A stretch of DNA of 64,000 nucleotides from Trichobilharzia szidati (Eukaryota; Platyhelminthes; Trematoda; Strigeidida; Schistosomatidae), in assembly GCA_944472155.2 (NCBI GenBank), contig OX235279.1, forward strand, positions 58,315,564-58,379,563. Direction: 5' to 3'. How positions within the stretch are numbered: position 1 is the stretch's first letter; each line of letters begins with the position of its first letter. A program made the position numbers and the translations under genes. Positions 47,629-59,012 of this stretch are shown in pieces. Under the pieces are notes generated by a model. That model had not been told where the DNA came from. It did no database searches and was given only the letters and a program-made list of their open reading frames with translations.

Positions 47629-47820
47629 TTTACAGGGATTTGAGTGGTTAAAAGGTTTCATCATGAGCTGACATTGGTTAAAGAAGAACTGGAACACTTG
47701 AGAGTACTGGACAGCCGTTTCGTCCTAGTTCGGGACTCTTCAGCCATACGCACTCACCAGGGTTCGAACACAGAACCCTCTGGTTACTAGGCGAGCTCGT
47801 AGAACATTAAGCCGATTGTT
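47629..47820 (-). mobile_element. Sm-alpha-like SINE with near-consensus hammerhead
   Basis: Read on the minus strand: a tRNA-like head with a box B-like GTTCGAACCC, the hammerhead at 47702-47755, then the tail GAGTACTCTCAAGTGTTCC-type region ending in GATTTGAG and CCTGTAAACCC near 47629. It is the best-preserved member of the family in this window. Confidence 0.78.
47702..47755 (-). ncRNA. hammerhead ribozyme of the Sm-alpha type
   Basis: Minus strand. Core CTGAAGA (47737-47743) fits C-U-G-A-N-G-A. Stem II is GTCC/GGAC with loop CGAACTA. GAAA is at 47718-47721 and cleavage triplet GTC at 47710-47712. Stem I pairs GTATGG with CAGTAC, with a G-A mismatch and a wobble. Schistosome satellite SINEs with active hammerheads of this type are established. 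Activity of this copy is inferred only. Confidence 0.78.
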
Positions 47821-47959
47821 AGTTCTAAGTATTGTAATTACAAAGTGATGGCAAATGAAAGAAGAGTCTGACCCAAATAAATCCATTCTGTTAATTTTTA
47901 CAAGAAGTTCTGTTTTTAGACTGGTAATATTACTCTTAAACTATCTGATTTTTTTAAAG

Positions 47960-48170
47960 TAAAATATTTCAGTGTAAACTCAGTCATGAGCCAACAGCAT
48001 TTAGAGATCAATGAGAACTGGAGAGCACTAGACAGTCGTTTTTCTCTTGTTTGTGGCTTTTCGTCACTGTATACCCACTCTCTACCAGGAATCGAAATTG
48101 GATCTTCCAGGTGGCCAGACAAAACCACACTTGTTATCATTCAGCCACTTGGGCTGAAATTCCACGGTCC
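47960..48170 (-). mobile_element. degenerate Sm-alpha-like SINE
   Basis: The plus strand shows TCATGAGCCAACAGC, then CTGGAGAGCACTAGACAGTC and a mutated ribozyme block. The minus-strand core reads GTGACGAAAAGCC, so the ribozyme is dead. It lies about 140 bp from the better copy, in the same orientation. Confidence 0.6.
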
Positions 48171-50639
48171 ATGAATTATAACTTTGTCAAATAAGATTGA
48201 AGATTATGTCCTGAGTTTTTTGCAAGAAAATGACCGTCTACTCACTTCCTAGATTTCTTAACTCCAAACGAATAACATAAACTCTAATTAACATCAGGAC
48301 ACTGATAGGCAGAAAAAGCTCTATGCTTAGATTCCTATTCTTAGAGGTTCCAGACAACATTAAATGATGTGTAAATTTTTTATTGTTCTTAATCAGTGAC
48401 CTCTGATAATATCGTTCTTTGTTTGGTTTTGATATGAATCGTAACCTGACAAATATGATTGATTTTTCCATGGGGTTTATTCTCATTTAAGATTTGGGAC
48501 TGTAAAGTGACAAGATGACGGTAGTTTTGCACTTAAATTTTTCATAGACATGCTGTAGGTGAATAGTACTTCGTTTTTGTTTATCCAAAATTTGTCAGTA
48601 AGCTTCACCAACTTTTACACCCCAATGTTTAGTCAATTTTAGTGTATAGGACGTTAGAAAATTTTCAAGCTTTAAACCACTAAGTAGTGTTTATTTTCAA
48701 TCAAGGAAGGTGTTTCATTCAGTGCAAAAAGAACAGATTAGATACTACTGAAACTCTAACTTTTCTAATCTTATTGAGGAAAAACAGCTTTACAACTGTT
48801 ATTTATTGAATCTTGATTTACTGGTGAGAAAAAATCCGCAGAAGCTGTGTTCTGGAATTTTTCTGTGAACTTTTAGTCTTCCAAATCTTCAGAAAGATTC
48901 CGTACGTCTGAAAGCTCTATTACATAACAAAATTTCTGTTTATACATGTAGAAGTAACAAAGCTTTTTTTGTGTGATTTAGAAAAGCTTCATTTTATTGA
49001 TTTTAAGGAATCCTGCAATCACAATTCAAACCCAAACATTTAGAAAACTCTGATCTCAAAATTTTTCTTATCAACTGTAAACGAGTACAAGAAATTTCAG
49101 ACTTTAATTGTATTTATGAACCACCTTTAGGCTTCCCGACAGGAGAGAATAAACACAGGAATTAGGGTTTATTTTAATAAATTGAAATTCAATAAACACC
49201 TAACCGTAATAGCTTACGGTATTCAAGCAAAGTCAGTGCAACTTTCATTAAGAGGAATTTATCGAAAAGAATATTATTTGCTCGATTATTTTGTGTTTTA
49301 TTAATATCCTCTTATCAGATTCAGTGAATCTCAAGAGCTAAGCAATAAGATGAAAATGTGTACCTAAAGTATGATTCCGTAATCTTTGCTATAAATAGGA
49401 AAAGTGTGTCAGTAACTTAAATACGTAATATTGGAAAAAAACATTTGTGGATAAAGCGTGCACCCAGAAAACTTTATTTTGACAGGCATCAAACGGAAAG
49501 TATGTTAGATAAGAGCAGAGATTCACATCTGTGTGCATAACCTTCGAGATCTTTGTGATTCACTCACTTTGAAAATAAGTTACACATTTAAGTTTGCGCG
49601 TCTTTTTTATGTAATACCGTCACTAACTGTGTGATTTCAAAAAAGGGTAGGGTTGAGAAATTTATTGTTATTAAAATAGCCTTTTTCATCTTATAGATGA
49701 ATTTGATAAGTTTTTTAGCCTTGTTTATTATTTCACAATATATAATAAAATTCATAAGTTTGTGATGAAATCTTCAGTGTACTGTTTTTAATTACATCTT
49801 AGAGGAAAGTAAGGTCTTTTGCAAAATGTTCTATTTAAAAAGTATTTTGTTTATAATTTAAACCGTCTTCTCAATACTACGATTTTTATTTATACACTTA
49901 AACTTTGCATACATTATCTCAAAGTGAAGTTAAATGTGTTATTGTTAAAGCGTCTATCGATGAAAACTTACTAGCATCAACCTCAAAATAATCTGCAAAT
50001 ATTCAGGAAAAAAAGTAAAACATGATTAAGTGGGTACAAAAGTCTTTTTCACTGATTTCCACTTTCTTGTTCTGCATAAAGTTTACTGTTTATTGGTGCT
50101 TATGAATTGATTGTGTAGCAGTTAATTAGATAAGACTTTTCTGAGGAACACTTTTCCGTAGTTATTTGGTTTTCAATAACCAACTGTCATGAAAATCCCT
50201 GTTTTTGACATATGTGAAATAATTGTTTAATTAATCTCGATATATTACTGGCGAACGTGAGAAAGAAACCATGGAAAAGAACATGCTTCCTTCAGAAAAC
50301 TCTGTTTTTAACTGCTCATGTGATGCAAGAATATACACTTCCATCAATGATGATTTCTGGCTGTCATTACTCATTATGTCACTCAATTATGTAGCCTTAA
50401 AATAATGCCAAGATTAATGAGGACTTTCATTCTTTTAGATTCTTCTTCAGAGGATCGAGTAGCTTTTGTTTCAGATTCCTTTTTTATTTAATTACATTAT
50501 TGCATGCAAAAATAGTTCTCATTCTTAACTTATTTTAAAATGTTTACCAACTGTCGATCACTGTGGATTGGATTAAAAAATTATTTGCAATAATTTATTT
50601 ATCAACATGAACTTGGTAAATAGATATTACTTCTTTTAC
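48171..50639. other. 2.5 kb with no recognised content
   Basis: AT-rich. An 82-codon minus frame (48238-48486) is unassigned. No repeat was identified. Confidence 0.4.
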
Positions 50640-53080
50640 TTCCTTTAGTTCCAAGTGAAACATTGATCTTCAAATGCACATCGCTGTCTCACTCTGTTCT
50701 CTATACTCTGTACACGTGGCTCAACAAGTGCCCATTAGCTTCCATTTCCTCCTCACACTATCTACCACAACTCATTGTTTCCTATTTAGGCTATACTAGA
50801 TGGCCTTCCTGGAATATGATTTCAGTCAGTGGTCTTCTCAGTGCATGTTCAATCCATCTCCATTCTCTTCTGTGTATTTGTTGGACATTGAGTTCTTGGT
50901 TAGTTGATTGCCAGAGTTCCTTGTTGCTTATGTCTTCTGGTCAGCCGACTGTATAATCTTCAGTATCGAGCTATGACAGTTGTTGATGAGGGTTTTCATC
51001 CTGTTGTGACGCGGGAGCCGAGCGGGAGCTGAAGCATATTGAAGGACTGACCGAGTGACTGACTGACTGACTCGACATTGGTGTTGGGAATCCGAATCTT
51101 GTTCCTGATACTGATCGATGTAAATTTCCACACTGATTTTGGAGTAATGAAAGACGATGTTGCCTTTCTGACAACTCGTTTAGTATCCATGTCTGTGCCA
51201 CCTGTAGTTGAAACGACGCTGTCTAGATAAACGAAATGAGTAACCTGCTTCAAATTTCTCTTTTCGATAGTGATTGATGCTTGTTGCTGTTGATTAGGTA
51301 TCTTCATTGCCTCTGTCTCCTTTATGTTCATTTGAAGTTCTACATTCGCCATCAGTCTCTTCTGCTAACTTGTTGATTTTTGCCTGTAGATTTCCCAGTT
51401 TATGTGACTGTCTTCCACAGTCTTCCTGTCGGCCCAACGTATTCCTACCTTCTCACTACCCCACCCAACCTGTGCCACATGATCCACAACCAGCAGTATC
51501 ATCAGCGACAGTAGGAAGCCATGTCTCACTTCTGTCTTAACTTCAAAGACTCCTCTGAGTTCCCCGATATGGATCACTTGAAATGTGGCACAATCATATA
51601 GCTGTTGAATGAGGTTAGTGAAGGTTTGTTGCCTTCCGCAGTGTTGAAGCAGTTTCCAAATTACTTTTCTGTCAACGCTGTCAAAGGCTTTTTGCGGTCG
51701 ATGAATTTGAGGTAGTTGTTTGATTGAGTTCTTTGGTTTGTTCGATGATGATGATGAGTAGCGTTTCAGTTTGATCACTGCATGATTTGCCGCTCTTGAA
51801 TGCCACTTGTTCGGGTCGAAATTTCGCCCACAGAGGATGATTCAACCTAATATTTTGCTTGGAATGGACAGAGACGTGTTTCCTCGCTACCATCTGGAAA
51901 GGCTTAAGTCCTCGCTGCTTGGGAGTTTGACATAGTGCGCTTTTTTCCAATAATTGGGCACCTTCCGTTCCTGTTTAACCTTCTGCATCAAGGGTTTAGC
52001 ATATCTTCTATCGTATCTGTGTTCGTTTCGCAGCTTTTGGGGGATCCCATCTTGTCCCATTACTTAATGTCTTTCAGTACCTTTATGGCATCCAACGCTT
52101 CTGGTTTTGCTGGAGAATTGGTATCCACTGTCAGTTCTGTGGTTGTTGTTGGTATTTCTGGATGGGTTGCAGGTGATGGTTGGTTCCTTCAAGTGATGAA
52201 GTCTGTCTTATTTTTGATGTGTATCCATCTGGTGAAACCAATTTTGCTTTGTGCATATTCATGGGCTGATACACGATGGCACCAATAATCAAGTCATTAA
52301 ATTCTCAAAAGTGAGCAAAGAGTTCACTGTTCTCATTCAATTCGCTAGAGCCCTTCCACTCAATATCAGTTCTTTTCCAATGTGTTTTGCTCTAAGTTCA
52401 GTGACGTATCACCCATTAGGATTTTGATGTCACCAATTGGGATATTGTCCATTAATGCTTGCAATTGTCTGTTGAATTCTTCCTTCTTCTCTTGATCTGC
52501 GTTGTTTGTAGGGTCGTGGCACTGAATAATTGTAACTTTCCTGTCTTTTGGATTGAATATTGTTGTCAACACTTTTGAGGAGATTTCTTTTCAGTGAATA
52601 TGAGGCTTCAATTTTTTTGATGATGTTATGATAGCCACATTCTAAGTGAACTCGAGATTTTCGTCTGAGGGACAGAAGAAGATTACTGACTCCATTTGAT
52701 AATATGGACAGTCCACATCTATTACATCTGCCTCATATATTCTTGATATTTTTACTCCACTTCTTGCCAGTTTTTGTGAAATCTGAGCAACCTTTCCAGA
52801 TTCAAACATCGTGCTTACATTTCATGTTTCTGTGCTTATTTTTGGTTTCATCAAAAAGAAAATTATCAGTCGACTGGCTTCGCGAAGGCTTTCATGAGTC
52901 TGTGTCTATTCATCTCTCCAATTCGGGAGAAGAATAGGTTTAGTTATTATAATTTGTCTGTGTTCTGAAGTTTCACTGGCTATTGGATTAGTTTTTCGGA
53001 GTATGGTCTCTCGCCTCACACCCAATCTTCTTTCTTTTTCCGGGTTCAGGACTGACTAGCGAACTAGGCGAAGTTAAGTG
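50640..53080 (-). mobile_element. near full-length RTE LINE, lacking the FADD box
   Basis: Read from 53080 down. The endonuclease starts with a CNVSTMFESGKVAQ-type N-terminus at about 52830 (W-N-V-R in active relatives). The IPIGDIKILMGDTSLNLE block is at about 52390-52450. The RT entry is at 51681-51950 with RPEQVAFKSGKSCSDQ. The palm is at 51411-51778 with KAFDSVDRK, LIQQLYDC and FEVKTEVRHG. The FADD box is lost by a deletion at about 51410. The C-terminus is at 50996-51352 and below with LKQVTHFVYLDSVVSTT. Frameshifts break it into four or more pieces. Two stretches are near-identical inverted partners of 33367-33744 and 43300-43806. Confidence 0.88.
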
Positions 53081-53512
53081 ATACGTGGGATGGACTTTAA
53101 GTGTTAGCATCAAATTATATTTACCCAGCTTATTCATCAAGGAGGAATTTCCACCAATTCAATATCGATTTAATTCACTCAGTATGACAGTCAAACATGG
53201 GAATTATTTCCTCAGTATTTTTCTCCCCTTTCTAAATATTTGGTAGCATGTGTTTTTTATCTCAGTCCTGACATAATAATATTGCTGATTTGTTGATTCG
53301 GTACCGAAACGGACCTCCAGAGCCAACACATTAGGGAAGCTAAGTGGTCTGCACCAATCGGAACAATTCGATTTGTGTTATTCGAAAATAAATTATGCAC
53401 AAAATTTGCCAGCTTCGGAAAGTCAAGTCCATCACTGGTTGCCTGGGTTCTGACTGGCTTCAAAGTCATCTGGTCACATTATAATCAGTATTCTGCCTTG
53501 GCCAAATGGTTT
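53081..53512. other. no recognised content
   Basis: A 70-codon minus frame (53257-53469) has no motif. Spacer between RTE and CR1-like fragments. Confidence 0.35.
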
Positions 53513-53516
53513 TTTT

Positions 53517-53720
53517 AATAATAATAATTTACTTTATTCCAGAAACAGTACTAGTGGTACAGTGTGGAATTTTCAGCACACATCTACAATATTTGCATCT
53601 AATTTTATCAGATATTTAAGAGAAGTATTTGAAAAAAAGTAAAATATAAAGACAGCAACAAAAAAACACAAATGATAAAAAAATGCGAAAAAAATAGCAA
53701 GAAGCAAAAAAGAAAAACGA
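53517..53720 (-). mobile_element. CR1-like LINE 3' tail
   Basis: The minus strand reads GTGCTGAAAATTCCACACTG, then CTGGAATAAAG and an ATT repeat. It matches the 3' end of the LINE at 41323-41380. Upstream similarity (GATGCAAATATTGTAG) fades by about 53620-53720. Confidence 0.7.
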
Positions 53721-54359
53721 CATAAAATAATATCTCAGTATTAGGTAGTGGAAGCTATGATATGATTATGTATGGTGACAGTAAAGCTGTAGTCATACAA
53801 GAAGTTATGAAATGATATTTAAGAATATTTATCTCCAAGATGATCAGTTAATTTAGGTTGAAACAACACTAAACAATCATAAAATAACATTTCAGGGTTG
53901 TTTTTTTATTAGGTCTAATGCGGTGTTTGTAGTGGTAGTGTGAGTAATCCTGCGTAATACAAAATTTGAAGATGGTGATAATGGCGTTCACAACCAATGA
54001 TTGTCAGTTAATATTGCCAAACAAAAAACAACAACAACCACAAAAACTAATAATTACACGATGGTTAATGACAGGACAATTTTGTAATACTCATAGTGCT
54101 AATATAGTCGAAACCAGTAGACACACAAAAGAAGGAATAAAGTACAAAAAAGGAAACCAATGTTAATAATTTCGGTAGCTAAGTATGTTTAAGAAGGAGT
54201 TCACTAAACAATACAAAATAAGAGAGAAATAAAAGAGCCTAAAATTATGTTATTGACAACAAAGCAAGTCATAGATTTCGCGCTTAATTTGTCCAGAGTC
54301 GTCTAAGCCTATGTAGGTCATTTTAAGCTGGTTTTAGCCTTGGCCTATCACCTCCCCTT
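53721..54359. other. no recognised content
   Basis: A-rich sequence. A 66-codon frame at 53966-54166 is not recognised. Confidence 0.35.
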
Positions 54360-54960
54360 ATAAAATTGTATGAATTATTTCTTGGATCTATTTGAAAAGG
54401 TTCTGTTCTTCTTCTTTGTAGAACGAATCTTCAAGGGGAAGTAGATAGGGTCTTTTGTTTCTGTTCGCGGAATATGGAGACTACTCATTAAAATGTCTAA
54501 CGTGAAGTCTGACTTCCCACTGTATGGATTCCCAAATGATTCTTGTGTATGGTTCGTGTGCCTTGTCCATGTCTATCCTTCTTTGTATTAAACCTTTACC
54601 TTGCGTCATTCGGCCAGATAGGTATCTTGGAGGCAGATAACGAAAAATACCTTCATAAACCTGCTGGTACAGTTTGCAAATTTGACGTTTGGTACTATAG
54701 TAAGGATTAAATTGATTTTCTATTTCATATTACTGGATCCTTGTTTTATTCACTTAGGCTTAACTGCATCAAGGATAGTTTTGACCTTCCGATGAAACAT
54801 AACTTTTACTGGAGATTACTGGTTGGGATCAGGAGGATCTAATGTCGTGCGGTGTAGCAACAAAATTTAACCAAGATTTCTTCTATCCTCCACTCTTCCT
54901 TTGTCCACTTTTGAAAGCCCGCTTCATATCAGTGTTTATTCTCCAGCTAGTTGTCACAGT
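54360..54960 (-). pseudogene. probable Ty3/gypsy integrase C-terminus relic
   Basis: Minus-strand frames show MFHRKVKTILDAVKP at about 54795-54750, which resembles the R-K-x-R-T-x-L-D block of gypsy integrases and follows a YRTAxH-like stretch. After a frameshift comes an open run at 54720-54484 with VYEGIFRYLPPRYLSGRMTQ and GKGLIQRRI, ending in WEVRLHVRHFNE. This resembles the C-terminal R-H-x-N-Q-L-R end. A TAG at 54481-54483 and a further frame (SPYSANRNKRPYLLPL) follow. No LTR was found. The family assignment rests on pattern only. Confidence 0.5.
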
Positions 54961-57900
54961 TTACAATGCACTTTTTCATGACTAGATGAAAATAAATGTC
55001 AATAGAATATGCATTTTTTTATGTGTATAATCAGCAGAATACATCTTTTCTATTAGCCTACGGTGAAAGGTACTTTTCACTTATTCTGTAAGTATAATTT
55101 ACTTGTTCAAGCGAATAGACTTACTATTGAGAGGTTTTTGAATCAGATGGGAAAATATGTGTATTCATCATACACTAAACTACTTATCTTCATCTGAATA
55201 GGTACTTATTGTCTGCTTGATTGAATTTAAAACATAAAGTGGTACACATTTTTGTTGACCGGACATAAAGATTTAAATAATGCAGCTATAACTAGTAGTC
55301 GTAAAATAAATTAAGTATAACACTTCACTCTAAATTTGTACTTGTACCGAAAAACTTTCTAAGTTGTTATATTTATTTGTACTTTAAGTAGAGGAAAACT
55401 GTCTGCATTACCAGTAGAAATAAAACATTCTCACTACTTCTGAAGTGAAGAATACTTACAGTCAGTTGATATTGTACGTCAAAAATCAATGTTAATTCTT
55501 GGTAGTTAAGGATACTAGTACAGGTTAGTTCTACTTTAAATCGTACGGCTGAAGTGGTTTCAATCAAATAGTTAAGACTGAACTTATGTAATCAGTGTAC
55601 ACAAGCACGGCGACCTGCTTAAAACTTGGGTTATCGAAATCCCCCTCCCCATCATTATATTATTTGTTTTAATCTACTAAGATATGACCTCAAATGTTGT
55701 TTTCTACTCTCGCAAGTGTTTAAAATGTCTTAATCCGGCTGATTCACAACAATCTACTAAAATTCAGAAAAAGCAAAACCACGGATGGCAACTCATCTTA
55801 ATAGATGAGATAACTGTTCTTGAGATTTTTGGTGCAAAGTGTCACCACCTGAGGAATAAGACTAATTACCTGCAGTTTTCAATTACTCAGCTATTATTTC
55901 GTCCTTGGGTCAAGAAATTGGTTTTCAACTAAGTGTCGTGCATTTCTAGAAGGGATCAAAGAAGGAACAGCATAAGAGATTGGTTTTCGCTGCAGGTGAG
56001 ACAGCTGTGTTTCACGCGACCTGTTTTCAATTACTATTTCACTTGATCATCATGGACAAAAGGAAACTATTATGCAATAAATTATGTTGAAAATCCTGTA
56101 CATTATCTAAACACTGTTCAGAGTAATGGTGTTATACTTATTCAAAAGAAGAGACACGCGTCATTCTTTCCTTACTGTGATGAGGTCATAATTTATTTCC
56201 TTTTTTGTTTCAGTTATGTTACTTGAGTTAATTCTTACAATGTCATTTCATACTGCATGATTCATCTTTTTGTCTTCATCCATACTCTTGACCTGGATAT
56301 TTGACTTCTGCTCAACTTATTATAGTAATTTTAAGCACTTTGAATTATGAAAAATTAGAACTTTTACGTAATATGCGCTACTTATTTTACTTTATTATTT
56401 TTCACATCTAATTAATGTCTAACTTCCGTTCTTGACTTTAGAATGTTGTTGTAACTTTATCATAAATGCAAATAGGTTTAATGACAGTTGTAATTCTTTT
56501 CTTCCTACTTTTTATATATTCAATTAAGTAATATTAATTTTTACCATCTAACTAATTAATTAAGGCTTGTGAATACATTATGTAACGATACTGAAATTTT
56601 ATTAGGCTGTATACAGTTGACAAGAACCGATGAAATAAAAGGATACCATATCATCCAGCAAAACTAGTTATTTTTGCTTTGTTCAAGTTCATTTACACAC
56701 AAGAAATTGCATAAGGTTTAAAATAAGTTAGTGGTGAGCCCAAACGACTATTCACTTTTTTCACAGAAAGACTCAGTTATTTTACTGCCTGTGATAAAAT
56801 CTTGGCTGATGGCATAAAACATGTTGCTAAGCCATCCAAATACATTACAGCAATTGTATCCAAATACTAGTTAACTCACAACCTTTTGAACAGATCAATA
56901 CTCTTTTGAATGACTAACTTATATGTCATATACTGCCAACGCGAAACCGTTCCAATGAATTTGAAAAAGAGCTTGCACTCTATGCACAGGAAATTTAAGT
57001 TGCCACTGCAGGTAGTTGCTTTATTGTAACATAAAATATATATACGCTATCGTGGTTATTCACGCTAATATATCGTGTTAATCAATTTTAATGTCTCACA
57101 ACATTGAATAAAAGACATAAAAGACATGATTTGGTAGCCAAGTGGAAGATAGTTCATATCTTGTCACAATCAAAGTCTTAATTTCAGATTCAGTAATCAC
57201 TCCTACAGCATTCCAAGTACTTTACTAATACTTAACTATTTCGGTTATCAATCAACAAAAGTAGCTTCCTGTTGCACTAAGAAAAGATAACCTGAGTTTG
57301 TTTATTCTCAAATTTTTGTTTTAAAGGTGATACTTCATATTTGTCATTTAAATTCATCAGTGAATTCACGGAAATTCTAAATGGATATGATTCAACTTGT
57401 TTTTCTCTGAGTCATTAAAATATCAGATTCACCAGAGTAGTGCAAAAATCTCAGTTTAGTAATTTAAAAGTAGACGAAAAAGATACAATGGGTTCGTCTC
57501 GTCTGAGATACATTACTCTGCTATGCTTTTTTATCCTATGAGTAAAATAAAACAGCTAGTTGAATGGTGGATACTTTTTAACTTGTGCTACACGGACTGG
57601 ATCATTTTAAACACAGTTTTATGAATTTGTCTAAAGTTGATTTTGTCATGATGAGACCTGTCAATTTCAGCTAAAAAAATATCGTTTTAGTTCATTTTGT
57701 CATGTATCAAAATAAAATATAAAGCTTCGAATTGGAAATTTTTAAATATAACTTTCACAAAATACTTCAAATTTTCTTAAAATGTTTCACTTCAGTTATT
57801 TTTACTTAGCACACAATTAACTTCACCATTAATTTCACTCACTAACTTTATTTCCACTAGATGAATAGTATAATGCTTTTGATAATACGAACTGGACGAC

Positions 57901-58077
57901 TTGAATTGGTCTATGGAAAGTTCAGATCAGTGGTAGATGTGTATATCAAGTAAGAGGTAACAATGTTCAGTTTTGCAAAAGGCCGTCTTCCTTTCGATTG
58001 TATAGTTCAGAAAATACAAAAACAGGTTCAAATGTATTTCTGTTATATCATTTGAATATTTTCAACTGTTGCATTTC
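54961..58077. other. 3.1 kb with no recognised content
   Basis: AT-rich. An 82-codon plus frame at 55684-55932 shows protein-like composition without a known motif. Confidence 0.4.
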
Positions 58078-58245
58078 AGGGGTTTGATCGATTTCACGTT
58101 TGATTAGGAAAAAGTATTGGTTGGAGAACCACCGAAAACGAAGGAGTACTGAAAGATTATTTCGTCTTAGTTTGGGGCTATTCACCGTACGTAGCGATGA
58201 CCCTGCAACCTTCAGGTTATGAGGAGAGCTTGCAATTCAGTGGAA
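58078..58245 (-). mobile_element. degenerate Sm-alpha-like SINE (minus)
   Basis: Minus strand: tRNA-like head, then a mutated ribozyme block (GTGAATAGCCCCAAACTAAG, ACGAAAT) and CAGTACTCC, then a tail. Core positions are lost. It faces the copy at 58285-58435. Confidence 0.55.
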
Positions 58246-58284
58246 ATCGGAATTCATAGGCCACACGATTCCTTCCAAATGGAT

Positions 58285-58435
58285 GGATGGATAATGGGTT
58301 TACGTCGTAACCTAAAGGTTCTGCGTTCGACCACTGGTGGGATCAGTGATGCGCACCGCTGAAGAGACAAAACTAGAAAGAAACAGCTGTCTAGTACTCT
58401 GTGGTTTCCAATGGTACTCTAAGTCAAATCTGAAT
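58285..58435 (+). mobile_element. Sm-alpha-like SINE (plus), partly degenerate hammerhead
   Basis: Plus strand: box B-like GGTTCTGCGTTCGACC, then CTGAAGAGACAAAACTAG and AAAGAAACAGCTGTC with TAGTACTC. The core CTGAAGA and GAAAC and the cleavage GTC remain, but stem II is damaged. The tail GGTTTCCAATGGTACTCTAA follows. Confidence 0.65.
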
Positions 58436-58504
58436 ATTCACTAAAATGGGTGTGTTACTACACTAACATTACTTTCGAGATGGGATGTTTTCCTATATTC
58501 TTAC

Positions 58505-58765
58505 TTATTATAATTATTATTCAGCTTTTATGTTCCAAGTGGAACACAGACTTTCATTACTTCTTCATACAGTCCTTTACAAGACACTCTCGGACACTTG
58601 ACTATCTAAGTTCCACTTTAGGGCTTTCCTGGCTTATGATGTCAGCCGGCTGTCACTTCAAACCATGGCTAATCAGTCACCATTTCCTTCTACATATTTT
58701 CTGGAAAACAGGTGGTTGGCTGATTCTCCACCTGCGAGAGATACTTGTTTCTTGTTTTTTTCAGG
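58505..58765 (-). mobile_element. old RTE LINE 3' end
   Basis: Begins after an ATTATT run with TTATGTTCCAAGTGGAACAC and follows the RTE C-terminal order. The GGTTGGCTGATTCTCCACC region parallels GGTTAGTTGATTGCCAGAG of the 50640 copy. It is highly diverged. The long plus-strand frame here (58450-58899) is an antisense shadow. Confidence 0.6.
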
Positions 58766-58770
58766 CATAT

Positions 58771-59012
58771 TGTGATGGTGTGATACAGACAATTTTTTCC
58801 AACGGAATATTATTCTCACATATTCCCACAGTTCAATACTGCATTGGCAACAGAATACTATGTATATCTGAACATTCTATTTCATGTTGTTTGATGTAAA
58901 CCAAAATCACACCCTCAGTGACTGGTTAACGAATATAAACTGTATATGTATAAATAGCTGTTTTATCAATTGAAAGTATACGTTTGCTTCCATGCCTTGC
59001 CTTCTGCTATTA
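58771..59012. repeat. dispersed repeat, copy 1
   Basis: About 240 bp matching 61373-61620 in the same orientation. Both contain AACGGAATATTATTCTCACA, ATTCCCACAGTTCAA, AAACCAAAATCACA and a GCCTTCTG end. It is not recognised as a known family. Confidence 0.85.

Noticed and set aside
58450..58899. 149-codon plus-strand ORF
   Set aside because: Runs antisense through an old RTE 3' end and into the dispersed repeat. No signal for a real protein.
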